Positions 7,963 to 15,681 are shown, counted from the first letter of the stretch. The stretch: DNA of 33,471 nucleotides from Pollutibacter sp044353505 (GCA_044353505.1 JBILBU010000025.1:1-33471); one strand, 5' to 3'. Program-made: numbers and translations. The notes: generated from the sequence alone by a model not told the origin.

Positions 7963-8748
7963 ATGGGTCAAAAAACGAATCCAATTGGCAACAGGTTAGG
8001 CATCATCCGCGGATGGGAGAGCAACTGGTACGGAAGTAAGAAAGATTACGCGCACAAATTGATTGAGGATACAAAAATCCGCAGTTACCTGAATGCTCGT
8101 ATTAACAAGGGTGGTATTGCAAAGATTGTTATTGAGCGTACGTTAAATAAACTCATTGTAACGATCCACACTTCCAAGCCTGGTATCATCATCGGAAAGG
8201 GTGGCGGAGAAGTAGATAGGGTTAAAGAGGAGTTGAAAAAACTGACCGGCAAAGAAGATGTTCAAATTAACATCCTCGAAATCCGTAGACCAGAATTGGA
8301 TGCTACCATTGTTGGTGAAACAATCGCCAAGCAAATTGAAAACCGCATCAGCTACAAACGCGCTATCAAAATGGCTATCGCTTCAACGATGCGCTTAGGA
8401 GCTGAGGGAATCAAGATTAAGGTTGGTGGTCGAATTGGCGGAGCAGAGATTGCCCGTTCTGAAGAAATCAAGCAAGGTCGTGTTCCTCTGCATACTTTCA
8501 GAATGGACATCGATTACGCCTCTTTGTTTGCCCAAACCGTTTACGGAAAAATTGGAATCAAGGTGTGGATCTGTAAGGGTGAGGTTCTTGCGAAGCGTGA
8601 CTTGAATCCAAACTTCGTCGGCGGTAAAGCTGAGGGAGCCGAGAGAAGAGATGTTCGTGGCGGTGCACCATCAGGTGGACGAGATGACAGACGCGGTCCT
8701 GGTTCGGGCGATAGAAGACCAAGTGCTGGAAGGGATCGTAGAGGATAA
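7963..8748 (+). CDS. rpsC: Ribosomal protein uS3 with Arg/Gly/Asp-rich tail
   Basis: 30S protein at the mRNA entry pore. It has 261 residues against 233 in E. coli. The type II KH domain carries the GxxG loop GIIIGKGGGEV (about residues 75-85). The C-terminal domain includes GRIGGAEIARSE and the arginines that contact mRNA at the entry site. The last ~35 residues form a low-complexity tail of Arg, Gly, Asp, Ser and Pro (for example GGRDDRRGPGSGDRRP), probably disordered and near the mRNA entrance. Start ATG 7963 lies 21 nt after rplV. Confidence 0.98.
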   Translation: MGQKTNPIGNRLGIIRGWESNWYGSKKDYAHKLIEDTKIRSYLNARINKGGIAKIVIERTLNKLIVTIHTSKPGIIIGKGGGEVDRVKEELKKLTGKEDVQINILEIRRPELDATIVGETIAKQIENRISYKRAIKMAIASTMRLGAEGIKIKVGGRIGGAEIARSEEIKQGRVPLHTFRMDIDYASLFAQTVYGKIGIKVWICKGEVLAKRDLNPNFVGGKAEGAERRDVRGGAPSGGRDDRRGPGSGDRRPSAGRDRRG

Positions 8749-8783
8749 TTTTTAAAACGGGTATTCAATATAAATACTTCAAC

Positions 8784-9203
8784 ATGTTACAACCAAAAAG
8801 AACTAAACACAGAAAGGCGCAGAAAGGAAGGATTAGAGAAGTGGCCAAAAGAGGGGCATTGCTTTCCTTTGGTTCATTCGGACTAAAAGCGCTGGAGCCA
8901 GTGTGGATGACCAACAGGCAAATAGAAGCGGCACGTCAGGCAATGACCCGTGCGATGAAAAGGGAAGGAAACGTTTGGATCAGAATTTTTCCTGATAAAC
9001 CAATCACCCGCAAGCCCGCCGAAGTAAGGATGGGTAAGGGTAAAGGTAACCTTGAATTCTGGGCTGCTGTAGTTGAGCCAGGAAGGATTCTTTTCGAGGT
9101 AGAAGGGGTCACTATTGAAGTGGCACGTGAAGCAATGGAACTTGCTGCAGCCAAATTGCCTATTAAAACTAAGTTTATTGTACGCAGGGATTACGCGGTA
9201 TAA
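8784..9203 (+). CDS. rplP: Ribosomal protein uL16
   Basis: Late-assembling 50S protein at the A-site tRNA elbow and central protuberance. It has 139 residues. MLQPKRTKHRKAQKGR at the start and RIFPDKPITRKPAEVRMGKG in the middle are diagnostic. A weak A/T-rich hairpin, GTATT (8761-8765) / AATAC (8773-8777), lies 6 nt before the ATG. Confidence 0.98.
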   Translation: MLQPKRTKHRKAQKGRIREVAKRGALLSFGSFGLKALEPVWMTNRQIEAARQAMTRAMKREGNVWIRIFPDKPITRKPAEVRMGKGKGNLEFWAAVVEPGRILFEVEGVTIEVAREAMELAAAKLPIKTKFIVRRDYAV

Positions 9204-9230
9204 GGATTTTGAAAGTTAAACAACTGAAAC

Positions 9231-9437
9231 ATGTCACAGAAGATCGAATTTTTGAAAAGCCTTTCATCACTCAGTGAATCTGATATCAAATCAAAGATTA
9301 TTGAAGATGAATTGCGTCTTAAAAAACTACATTTTGCCCACGCAATTACTCCACTTGAAAACCCTATGACAATTAGGATCTTGAGGAAAGACATCGCGAG
9401 GCTCAAAACAGAATTAAAGAAAAGGGCAATTGCCTAG
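9231..9437 (+). CDS. rpmC: Ribosomal protein uL29
   Basis: Small two-helix 50S protein near the tunnel exit, next to L23. It has 68 residues. The pattern SLSSLSESDIKSKI...LRLKKLHFAHA...NPMTIRILRKDIARLKTEL fits the family. Its place between rplP and rpsQ is the conserved one. Confidence 0.95.
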   Translation: MSQKIEFLKSLSSLSESDIKSKIIEDELRLKKLHFAHAITPLENPMTIRILRKDIARLKTELKKRAIA

Positions 9438-9465
9438 TAACCGAAAGGGAAGATTAAAAACCAAT

Positions 9466-9480
9466 CCGGTCTTGGACCGG
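9466..9480 (+). other. Stem-loop upstream of rpsQ
   Basis: Perfect 6-bp stem CCGGTC (9466-9471) / GACCGG (9475-9480) with loop TTG, extendable by one T-G pair. It ends 17 nt before the rpsQ ATG and is the only GC-rich stretch in the spacer. Confidence 0.6.
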
Positions 9481-9497
9481 GGCTAAAATAAAAAGAA

Positions 9498-9755
9498 ATG
9501 GTTGATAGAAAAATTCGTAAGACCAAAACGGGTGTTGTAAGCAGCGACAAGATGGAAAAAACCATCACAGTTGCTGTTGAAAGAAAAGTAAAGCACCCTT
9601 TGTATGGAAAGTTCGTTAAGAAAACGACTAAGTTCCATGCCCATGATGAAAAAAACGAAGCCAAACCAGGTGATGTGGTGAGAATCATGGAAACCAGGCC
9701 CCTCAGCAAGACAAAACGCTGGAGATTGGTAGACATTATTGAGAAAGCCAAATAG
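9498..9755 (+). CDS. rpsQ: Ribosomal protein uS17
   Basis: OB-fold protein that binds 16S rRNA early in 30S assembly. It has 85 residues. RKIRKTKTGVVSSDKMEKTI and VERKVKHPLYGKFVKKTTKF are diagnostic, and GDVVRIMETRPLSKTKRWRL is the conserved C-terminal strand region. It sits between two spacers (60 and 71 nt) that each hold a stem-loop just upstream of the next start codon. Confidence 0.98.
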   Translation: MVDRKIRKTKTGVVSSDKMEKTITVAVERKVKHPLYGKFVKKTTKFHAHDEKNEAKPGDVVRIMETRPLSKTKRWRLVDIIEKAK

Positions 9756-9794
9756 TATCTTTCGACCCACTGTCCAAAGACAAATTGTTTAACC

Positions 9795-9812
9795 ATACGG
9801 CATAGTCCGTAT
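9795..9812 (+). other. Stem-loop upstream of rplN
   Basis: Perfect 6-bp stem ATACGG (9795-9800) / CCGTAT (9807-9812), loop CATAGT. It ends 14 nt before the rplN ATG. Confidence 0.6.
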
Positions 9813-9826
9813 AAAATAGAAAAAAA

Positions 9827-10195
9827 ATGATTCAGCAAGAATCCAGATTGAATGTAGCAGACAACAGCGGTGCCAAAGAAGTTCTTTGTATCCGTGTCTT
9901 GGGCAATAGCGGACAGGATTATGCGAAGATCGGCGACAAGATCGTTGTTACCATTAAAGATGCAATTCCTGCAGGTGGTATCAAAAAGGGTACTGTTGCC
10001 AAGGCTGTAATTGTTCGCACCAAGAACAAGCTTCGCAGAAAAGATGGTTCGTATATTCGTTTTGACGATAACGCGGTGGTGTTGCTTAATGCTGCTGATG
10101 AGCCAAGGGGTACTCGTATATTCGGCCCAGTTGCACGTGAGCTGAGAGATAAGGGGTATATGAAGATTATTTCACTTGCACCAGAGGTGCTATAG
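9827..10195 (+). CDS. rplN: Ribosomal protein uL14
   Basis: 50S protein at the subunit interface that contacts 16S rRNA in bridges B5 and B8. It has 122 residues, exactly the usual length. MIQQESRLNVADNSGAKEVL and the RRKDGSYIRFDDNAVVLLN segment are family signatures. It starts at ATG 9827 after a run of A residues, with no Shine-Dalgarno sequence. It normally heads the spc operon; here it is simply continuous with the S10 genes, and I see no promoter before it. Confidence 0.98.
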   Translation: MIQQESRLNVADNSGAKEVLCIRVLGNSGQDYAKIGDKIVVTIKDAIPAGGIKKGTVAKAVIVRTKNKLRRKDGSYIRFDDNAVVLLNAADEPRGTRIFGPVARELRDKGYMKIISLAPEVL

Positions 10196-10207
10196 AAAGT
10201 ATAAACT

Positions 10208-10220
10208 GCGTGAAGAACGC
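10208..10220 (+). other. Short stem-loop upstream of rplX
   Basis: GCGT (10208-10211), loop GAAGA, ACGC (10217-10220), ending 14 nt before the rplX ATG. A 4-bp stem, listed for its recurring position. Confidence 0.4.
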
Positions 10221-10234
10221 TTAAAATAAAGACA

Positions 10235-10573
10235 ATGAGCAATAGATTTAAACCCAAGTTCAATATCAAAAAAGGCGATACCGTTGTGGTAATCTCCGGT
10301 GATGACAAGGATACCAAAAAGCCTCGCAAGGTGCTTGAAGTATTCCCTGAAAAGTCACGTGTTCTTGTGGAAGGGGCAAACATTATCACTCGCCACACCA
10401 AACCTTCAGCACAGAATACTAAAGGAGGACTTGTAAAAAGAGAAGCTTCTATGCACATCAGCAACGTAATGCTGTGGGATGAAAAGAAAGAAGTGGCTAC
10501 CAAGATCACAAGATCTAGGGAGAATGGTAAATTAGTTAGAATATCTAAAAAGTCAGGGGAGGTAATTAAATAA
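10235..10573 (+). CDS. rplX: Ribosomal protein uL24
   Basis: Early-binding 50S assembly protein with a KOW motif (KKGDTVVVISGDDKDTK, about residues 11-27). It has 112 residues. The stop TAA overlaps the rplE start in TAATG, a single shared base. This is the only stop-start overlap in the S10-spc run and suggests translational coupling that keeps L24 and L5 equal. Confidence 0.97.
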   Translation: MSNRFKPKFNIKKGDTVVVISGDDKDTKKPRKVLEVFPEKSRVLVEGANIITRHTKPSAQNTKGGLVKREASMHISNVMLWDEKKEVATKITRSRENGKLVRISKKSGEVIK

Positions 10574-11145
10574 TGAGCACAACTACATACACACCCAGGT
10601 TACAGGCTAAATATCACAACGAAGTGATACCAGCACTGATGAAAAAATTCGGTTACAGTTCTGTCATGCAAGTGCCTAAACTAACAAAAATCTGTTTGAA
10701 CAGAGGCGTTAATGGTGCCGTTACCGACAAGAAGTTGATCGATATCGCCATTGATGAAATGACCATAATCAGTGGTCAAAAAGCCCAATCAACCCGTTCA
10801 AAAAAGGATATTTCTAATTTTAAGCTTCGTAAGCACATGCCAATCGGCGCGCGTGTAACGCTTCGTGGAGTTAAGATGTTTGAATTTCTTGATAGGCTAG
10901 TTTCTGCTTCATTGCCAAGGGTTCGTGATTTCAAGGGAATTAGCGAGAAAGCCTTTGATGGTCGTGGCAACTACACAATGGGCGTTACCGAGCAAATCAT
11001 TTTTCCTGAAATTGATATCGATAAAGTAAGTAAAATAACAGGAATGGACATCACCTTTGTAACCACTTCAAAAAATAATGAAGAAGCTTACGAGCTGTTG
11101 AAAGAAATGGGGATGCCGTTTAAAAACATCAGAAAAGAAAATTAA
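10573..11145 (+). CDS. rplE: Ribosomal protein uL5
   Basis: Binds 5S rRNA and forms part of the central protuberance, with bridge B1b to S13. It has 190 residues, about ten more than E. coli. LTKICLNRGVNGAVTDKKLI, the GARVTLRGVKMFEFLDRL segment, and the C-terminal KEMGMPF are diagnostic. Translation probably re-initiates from rplX through the TAATG overlap. Confidence 0.98.
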   Translation: MSTTTYTPRLQAKYHNEVIPALMKKFGYSSVMQVPKLTKICLNRGVNGAVTDKKLIDIAIDEMTIISGQKAQSTRSKKDISNFKLRKHMPIGARVTLRGVKMFEFLDRLVSASLPRVRDFKGISEKAFDGRGNYTMGVTEQIIFPEIDIDKVSKITGMDITFVTTSKNNEEAYELLKEMGMPFKNIRKEN

Positions 11146-11154
11146 TTTAAAATT

Positions 11155-11165
11155 GGGCATAGCCC
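11155..11165 (+). other. Short stem-loop upstream of rpsN
   Basis: GGGC (11155-11158), loop ATA, GCCC (11162-11165) in an A/T-rich spacer, ending 23 nt before the rpsN ATG. Confidence 0.4.
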
Positions 11166-11188
11166 GCGATTAATATAATCCAGAATTT

Positions 11189-11458
11189 ATGGCAAAAGAA
11201 TCGGTAAAAGCCAGACAAAGAAAAAGAGAGAAAATGGTTGTTAAGTTTGCTGAAAAGCGTGCTGCTCTTAAGGCTGCAGGTGATTGGCAAGCGTTGGACC
11301 AATTGCCTAAAAACTCCTCTAAGGTGCGCCTAAAAAACAGGTGTCAAATTACAGGTCGTCCAAAAGGCTACATGCGTTTCTTTGGACTGTCAAGGATCAC
11401 ATTCAGGGATATGGCTTTGGCCGGAAAAATACCTGGGGTAAAAAAAGCGAGCTGGTAA
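11189..11458 (+). CDS. rpsN: Ribosomal protein uS14, zinc-independent type
   Basis: 30S head protein. It has 89 residues, with no CxxC pairs and a single cysteine in NRCQITGRPKGYMRFFGLSR, so this is the zinc-free (C-minus) form rather than the ~61-residue zinc-ribbon form. The N-terminus is highly basic (KARQRKREKMVVKF). It lies in the conserved rplE-rpsN-rpsH order. The gene is followed by a 74-nt spacer that ends in a perfect Shine-Dalgarno sequence for rpsH. Confidence 0.97.
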   Translation: MAKESVKARQRKREKMVVKFAEKRAALKAAGDWQALDQLPKNSSKVRLKNRCQITGRPKGYMRFFGLSRITFRDMALAGKIPGVKKASW

Positions 11459-11516
11459 TCGAAACAACTCTATTAATAAACAAACAACAAAAACCTAAAT
11501 AATCCCGAAGGGGACT

Positions 11517-11524
11517 AAGGAGGG
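11517..11524 (+). promoter_or_regulatory. Perfect Shine-Dalgarno sequence of rpsH
   Basis: AAGGAGGG, 8 nt before the rpsH ATG at 11533. A small hairpin CCC (11504-11506) / GGG (11510-11512) lies just upstream. The neighbouring ribosomal genes have A-rich leaders without such a motif. Confidence 0.8.
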
Positions 11525-11532
11525 ACTAAAAT

Positions 11533-11931
11533 ATGACTACAGATCCAATTGCAGATTTTTTGACAAGGGTCAGAAATGCACAGATGGCAGGACACAGAAT
11601 CGTTGAGATTCCAGCTTCTAACTTAAAGAAGCGCATAACTGAAATCCTGTACCATCAAGGCTATATTCTCAAGTATAAATTTGAGGACGACAGTAAACAA
11701 GGTGTAATCAAAATCGCCTTGAAATACGATGCCATGAGCAAGGCCCCAGCCATCAAGACACTTGAGCGTGTAAGTCGCCCAGGCTTGAGGCAATACGCCA
11801 AGCCACTTGAGTTTAAAAGAGTCAAAAACGGTTTGGGAATAGCTATCCTTTCCACTTCTAAAGGAGTGATGACTGATAAGGAAGCTAGAACTCAGAACGT
11901 TGGTGGCGAAGTGCTTTGCTATATATATTAA
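11533..11931 (+). CDS. rpsH: Ribosomal protein uS8
   Basis: 16S rRNA-binding protein of the 30S platform, 132 residues. MTTDPIADFLTRVRNAQMAG at the start, AILSTSKGVMTDKEAR, and the C-terminal NVGGEVLCYIY are diagnostic. In E. coli S8 is the translational repressor of the spc operon. Here its own mRNA stands out: it is the only ribosomal gene between rpsL and rplO with a perfect Shine-Dalgarno sequence at proper spacing. This may expose it to a different initiation control from its neighbours. Confidence 0.98.
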   Translation: MTTDPIADFLTRVRNAQMAGHRIVEIPASNLKKRITEILYHQGYILKYKFEDDSKQGVIKIALKYDAMSKAPAIKTLERVSRPGLRQYAKPLEFKRVKNGLGIAILSTSKGVMTDKEARTQNVGGEVLCYIY

Positions 11932-12029
11932 ACATCTTCCCTGCCGGGATATCCAGGTGCGCGTACTAAGTTTTCTATACGGAACTGAAACCGCCAGGAG
12001 TAATCGTCAGGGACTTAAAAACAAATAGT

Positions 12030-12584
12030 ATGTCTCGTATAGGTAAAAAGAACATTGAAATCCCAAAGGGTGTTACCGTAACAGTAGGTTCGGACAACAC
12101 AGTTACCGTAAAAGGACCTAAAGGAGAATTGAAACAAGCCATTGACCGTGATATCACCGTGGTTGTAACTGATACAGTTGTTGAGTTTAAAAGACCAACT
12201 GATCAAATCAGACACCGTGCTCTTCATGGTTTATACCGTGCGCTTGTGAATAATCTCGTGAATGGTGTAACGATCGGGTTTAAAAAAGAATTGGAACTTG
12301 TCGGTGTGGGTTACAAAGCATCAAGCCAGGGTAATTTACTTGACCTTGCTCTTGGATATTCCCACAACATCGTTTTTGAAGTTCCTAGTGAACTCAAAGT
12401 AACTACTACCCAAGAAAAAGGTGACAATCCACGTATTTTTCTTGAAGGCATCGACAGGCAATTGCTTGGCCAGGTGGCTGCAAAAATAAGGGGACTAAGA
12501 AAACCTGAACCATACAAAGGAAAGGGTGTGAAGTACAAAGGAGAATACATCCGTCGTAAAGCTGGTAAATCAGCAGGTAAATAA
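12030..12584 (+). CDS. rplF: Ribosomal protein uL6
   Basis: 50S protein near the factor-binding site, built from two duplicated domains. It has 184 residues. MSRIGKKNIEIPKGVTV at the start, the GVGYKASSQGNLLDLALGYSH segment, and the C-terminal EPYKGKGVKYKGEYIRRKAG are diagnostic. It follows rpsH after 98 nt, the second-longest spacer in the operon. That spacer carries TCCC (11938-11941) / GGGA (11946-11949) and no clear promoter or Shine-Dalgarno sequence. Confidence 0.98.
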   Translation: MSRIGKKNIEIPKGVTVTVGSDNTVTVKGPKGELKQAIDRDITVVVTDTVVEFKRPTDQIRHRALHGLYRALVNNLVNGVTIGFKKELELVGVGYKASSQGNLLDLALGYSHNIVFEVPSELKVTTTQEKGDNPRIFLEGIDRQLLGQVAAKIRGLRKPEPYKGKGVKYKGEYIRRKAGKSAGK

Positions 12585-12598
12585 TAATCGTTAACCGC

Positions 12599-12615
12599 TC
12601 CTGGCAGTATCAGGA
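12599..12615 (+). other. Stem-loop upstream of rplR
   Basis: TCCTG (12599-12603) / CAGGA (12611-12615), loop GCAGTAT, ending 14 nt before the rplR ATG at 12630 and followed by A-rich sequence. Confidence 0.5.
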
Positions 12616-12629
12616 AAAAATTTAATAAG

Positions 12630-12983
12630 ATGAACGTAAAATCACTAAGAAGACAAAGGATCAAGTATACGATCCGTAAAAAAATATCGGGCACCGCTAC
12701 TTTGCCTAGGCTCAGTGTATTCAGAAGCAATACAGAAATTTATGCTCAGATGATTGACGATGTCAATGGCAACACCCTTGCCTCGGCTTCATCTCGCGAT
12801 AAAGATATCAAGGCGCAAAAAGGGAACAAGACCGATAAAAGCAAGCTCGTTGGACAAGCAATTGCGAAAAAAGCAGTTGAACTTGGTATGGCAACCTGTG
12901 TTTTTGATCGTGGAGGTTTTCTATATCACGGAAGGGTTAAGGCTGTGGCAGAAGGTGCACGTGAAGGGGGCCTTAAATTCTAA
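12630..12983 (+). CDS. rplR: Ribosomal protein uL18
   Basis: 5S rRNA-binding protein of the central protuberance, 117 residues. The basic N-terminus NVKSLRRQRIKYTIRKKISG, the PRLSVFRSNTEIYAQMIDD segment, and the C-terminal FDRGGFLYHGRVKAVAEGAR are diagnostic. It is followed by rpsE after 32 nt of A/T-only sequence. Confidence 0.98.
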   Translation: MNVKSLRRQRIKYTIRKKISGTATLPRLSVFRSNTEIYAQMIDDVNGNTLASASSRDKDIKAQKGNKTDKSKLVGQAIAKKAVELGMATCVFDRGGFLYHGRVKAVAEGAREGGLKF

Positions 12984-13015
12984 TCACTCATTTATTTAAA
13001 TCAATATTTCAATAC

Positions 13016-13534
13016 ATGTCACAAGTAATTTATACCAAAGTCAAAGCCGGAGACCTTGAGTTGAAAGAGAAAGTTGTTTCCATCAACCGTGTTGTTAAAA
13101 CAACCAAGGGTGGTAGAGCATTCAGTTTCTCCGCGCTGGTAGTTGTTGGTAACGGAGAAGGTGTTGTTGGTCACGGACTGGGAAAAGCTAAAGAGGTACA
13201 AGAAGCCATCACAAAGGGTATAGAAGATGCAAAAAAGAACCTGATTAAAGTTCCTGTGATGAAGGGTACTATCCCGCATGACCAACTTGCAAAAGAAGGC
13301 GCAGCGAAAGTACTTATAAAGCCTGCTGCTCACGGTACTGGTGTTCTTGCTGGAGGCAGTATGCGTGCCGTTCTTGAGAGTGTCGGTTTAACTGACGTTC
13401 TTGCGAAATCACTTGGTTCAGCCAATCCGCACAACGTGGTAAAGGCAACTTTCAAAGCACTCGCTTTGTTGCGCGAACCTATCCATGTTGCAAAAACAAG
13501 GACCATCGGACTAAAAAAAGTTTTTAACGGGTAA
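13016..13534 (+). CDS. rpsE: Ribosomal protein uS5
   Basis: 30S protein at the back of the decoding centre and part of the mRNA entry tunnel with S3 and S4. It has 172 residues. The double-stranded RNA-binding-like N-domain carries VSINRVVKTTKGGRAFSFSA, the loop in which spectinomycin-resistance changes arise; no obvious alteration is seen. GEGVVGHGLGKAKEVQEAI and HGTGVLAGGSMRAVLE are also conserved. Confidence 0.98.
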   Translation: MSQVIYTKVKAGDLELKEKVVSINRVVKTTKGGRAFSFSALVVVGNGEGVVGHGLGKAKEVQEAITKGIEDAKKNLIKVPVMKGTIPHDQLAKEGAAKVLIKPAAHGTGVLAGGSMRAVLESVGLTDVLAKSLGSANPHNVVKATFKALALLREPIHVAKTRTIGLKKVFNG

Positions 13535-13564
13535 GCAATAGCTCACCGATTATTTGATCAAATT

Positions 13565-13581
13565 AAATCCCCCAGGGGTTT
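13565..13581 (+). other. Stem-loop immediately upstream of rpmD
   Basis: Seven-bp stem AAATCCC (13565-13571) / GGGGTTT (13575-13581) with one T-G pair and loop CCA. It ends only 4 nt before the rpmD ATG, so it could mask the initiation region. Confidence 0.55.
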
Positions 13582-13585
13582 CAAT

Positions 13586-13765
13586 ATGAAAAAGCTGAAA
13601 ATAACGAAAGTAAAGAGTGTTATCGATCGTCCTGAACGTCAAAAGCGCACCATGGAGGCTCTTGGCCTAGGAAAACTTAACGCCACAGTAGAAGTAGAGG
13701 CAACTCCACAAATACTTGGTATGGTTAGAAAAGTTAATCATCTTATCAAGGTAGAAGAAATCTAA
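13586..13765 (+). CDS. rpmD: Ribosomal protein uL30
   Basis: Small non-essential-type 50S protein, 59 residues. I read it directly: ATG at 13586, stop TAA at 13763-13765. The protein begins MKKLKITKVKSVIDRPERQK, continues with TMEALGLGKLN and VEATPQILGMVRKVNHLIKV, and ends VEEI. It matches the L30 family throughout. It occupies the conserved slot between rpsE and rplO. Confidence 0.96.
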   Translation: MKKLKITKVKSVIDRPERQKRTMEALGLGKLNATVEVEATPQILGMVRKVNHLIKVEEI

Positions 13766-13811
13766 AGGCAATCCCTGTTAGCCTTTATTCATATTTAAAC
13801 ATACGAGTGGT

Positions 13812-13830
13812 CTCAGGGGACTGCGCTGAG
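13812..13830 (+). other. Stem-loop upstream of rplO
   Basis: CTCAG (13812-13816) / CTGAG (13826-13830), loop GGGACTGCG, ending 13 nt before the rplO ATG. A second hairpin in the same spacer, AAAGGC / GCCTTT, starts at the rpmD stop codon. Confidence 0.5.
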
Positions 13831-13843
13831 TAAAATTTTTGAC

Positions 13844-14293
13844 ATGAAACTGCATACATTAAGGCCCGCTAAAGGCGCCACAAAGAAAGAGAAAAGAATT
13901 GGTCGTGGTGAAGCTTCCGGACATGGCGGAACATCAACCCAAGGTAATAAAGGTGCTCAATCTCGCACCGGCTATAAAAGCAGAAGAGGACACGAAGGTG
14001 GCCAGATGCCTATTCAACGCCGTATTCCAAAGGTCGGATTTAAAAACTTCAACAGAGTTGAATTTAAAGTGTTCAATCTTGGACAGGTTGAATCCCTTGT
14101 TGAGAAGTACAACCTGCCTGACTTCGGTATGGAGACATTATACATCAATGGATTGATTAGCAGAACAGATAAAGTGAAAATATTGGGTAATGGTGCTATC
14201 ACAACAAAGGTTACTTTTAAAGTAACTGCTGCAAGTGAAAAGGCTAAGTCTATTATTGAGGCAGCTGGCGGTACCGTTGAAATCATTAAATAA
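13844..14293 (+). CDS. rplO: Ribosomal protein uL15
   Basis: Late-assembling 50S protein, 149 residues. The N-terminal basic extension GRGEASGHGGTSTQGNKGAQ, then SRTGYKSRRGHEGGQMPIQR, is the family hallmark. The globular C-terminal domain follows. It is 56 nt upstream of secY, the universal order. Confidence 0.98.
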   Translation: MKLHTLRPAKGATKKEKRIGRGEASGHGGTSTQGNKGAQSRTGYKSRRGHEGGQMPIQRRIPKVGFKNFNRVEFKVFNLGQVESLVEKYNLPDFGMETLYINGLISRTDKVKILGNGAITTKVTFKVTAASEKAKSIIEAAGGTVEIIK

Positions 14294-14349
14294 TTTCCGA
14301 TATTTAATGTGCAAGGTCGCATTCATTATAACGGACTAAATATTTTCCA

Positions 14350-15681
14350 GTGAAGAAATTCATTCAAACCTTAAAGAACATCTGGGTTATTGACGAACTC
14401 AGAAACAAAATTGCAATAACGCTTCTGCTGGTACTGGTTTACCGCTTTGGCTCACATGTTGCATTGCCCGGTATAGACCCTAATAAGCTCGATCTTCAAA
14501 GTGCTAAAAAAGGATTACTCGGACTGTTCGATACCTTTGCTGGAGGTTCTTTTTCTAGTGCATCTATTTTCGCACTCGGAATTATGCCTTATATATCCGC
14601 CTCAATTTTCATGCAACTGATGACCATCTTGGTTCCACAAATGCAGAAAGTTCAAAAAGAAGGGGATAGCGGAAGAAAAAAAATAAATCAGTGGACCCGT
14701 TACCTGACCGCCATTGTAACGATATTTCAAGCTGCAGCCTATGTTGCTTACTTGAATAATGTTAGTAAGGATGCTTTAATTGATGCTTACCAACCTTTCT
14801 TCTGGATCTCAACTGTTGTGGTATTGACCGCAGGTACGCTTTTTGTAATGTGGCTGGGTGAAAAAATACAGGATAAGGGATTGGGAAATGGCACATCTAT
14901 CATCATCATGGTGGGTATTCTTGCACGACTTCCACAATCTTTTATTGGTGAATTTGGAGCCAAGCAAACGCGAGGTGGTGGCGGTCTTTTGTTGTTTCTC
15001 ATTGAGATTGCTTTTTTAATTATTATCATACTCGGACTAATTCTTCTTGTTCAGGGAGTTCGAAAAGTTCCTTTAAGCTACGCTAAACAACTTGTTGGCA
15101 ATAGGGCCATAACAGGAGCAAGACAGTTTTTACCACTTAAGGTAAACGCCTCTGGCGTAATGCCAATTATATTTGCACAAGCCATCATGTTCCTCCCAAC
15201 CTTGTTTTCTTTCACAAATATTGAATCGGGAAAAGGAATTTCAAGAATTTTTAATGATCCTAGTAACGTGTGGTATATGCTCATATACGTAATCATGGTA
15301 ATTGCCTTTACCTTCCTATACACCGCCTTGATCTTTAATCCTAAGCAAATGGCCGATAACCTCAAGCAGAATAATGGGTTTATTCCAGGTGTAAAGCCGG
15401 GTCAACCTACTGCGGATTATATCGGTCAAGTGATGGATAGAATTACCTTACCTGGTGCAGTATTTCTTGCTCTCATTGGTATATTGCCTGGTGTTGCACA
15501 ACATCTTGGAGTAACACAATCATTCGCATCATTCTTCGGAGGTACCTCCTTGTTGATTATGGTGGGTGTTATACTTGATACATTGCAACAGATCGAAACG
15601 CACCTCCTCATGCGCCAATATGATGGGCTAATGACGGGTGGTCGTATCCAAGGAAGACAGACTGCAACTTCCCAGATCTAG
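14350..15681 (+). CDS. secY: Protein translocase channel subunit SecY
   Basis: Inner-membrane channel of the Sec pathway; it works with SecE and SecG and is driven by SecA or by the ribosome. It has 443 residues with about ten hydrophobic helices. The N-terminus KKFIQTLKNIWVIDELRNKI and the segment ALPGIDP are typical, and the plug region follows (LLGLFDTFAGGSFSSASIFA), then GIMPYISASIFMQL. The start is GTG at 14350; no ATG nearby fits. The stop is separated from the map start by a single base, so the two are probably translationally coupled. Confidence 0.97.
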   Translation: MKKFIQTLKNIWVIDELRNKIAITLLLVLVYRFGSHVALPGIDPNKLDLQSAKKGLLGLFDTFAGGSFSSASIFALGIMPYISASIFMQLMTILVPQMQKVQKEGDSGRKKINQWTRYLTAIVTIFQAAAYVAYLNNVSKDALIDAYQPFFWISTVVVLTAGTLFVMWLGEKIQDKGLGNGTSIIIMVGILARLPQSFIGEFGAKQTRGGGGLLLFLIEIAFLIIIILGLILLVQGVRKVPLSYAKQLVGNRAITGARQFLPLKVNASGVMPIIFAQAIMFLPTLFSFTNIESGKGISRIFNDPSNVWYMLIYVIMVIAFTFLYTALIFNPKQMADNLKQNNGFIPGVKPGQPTADYIGQVMDRITLPGAVFLALIGILPGVAQHLGVTQSFASFFGGTSLLIMVGVILDTLQQIETHLLMRQYDGLMTGGRIQGRQTATSQI

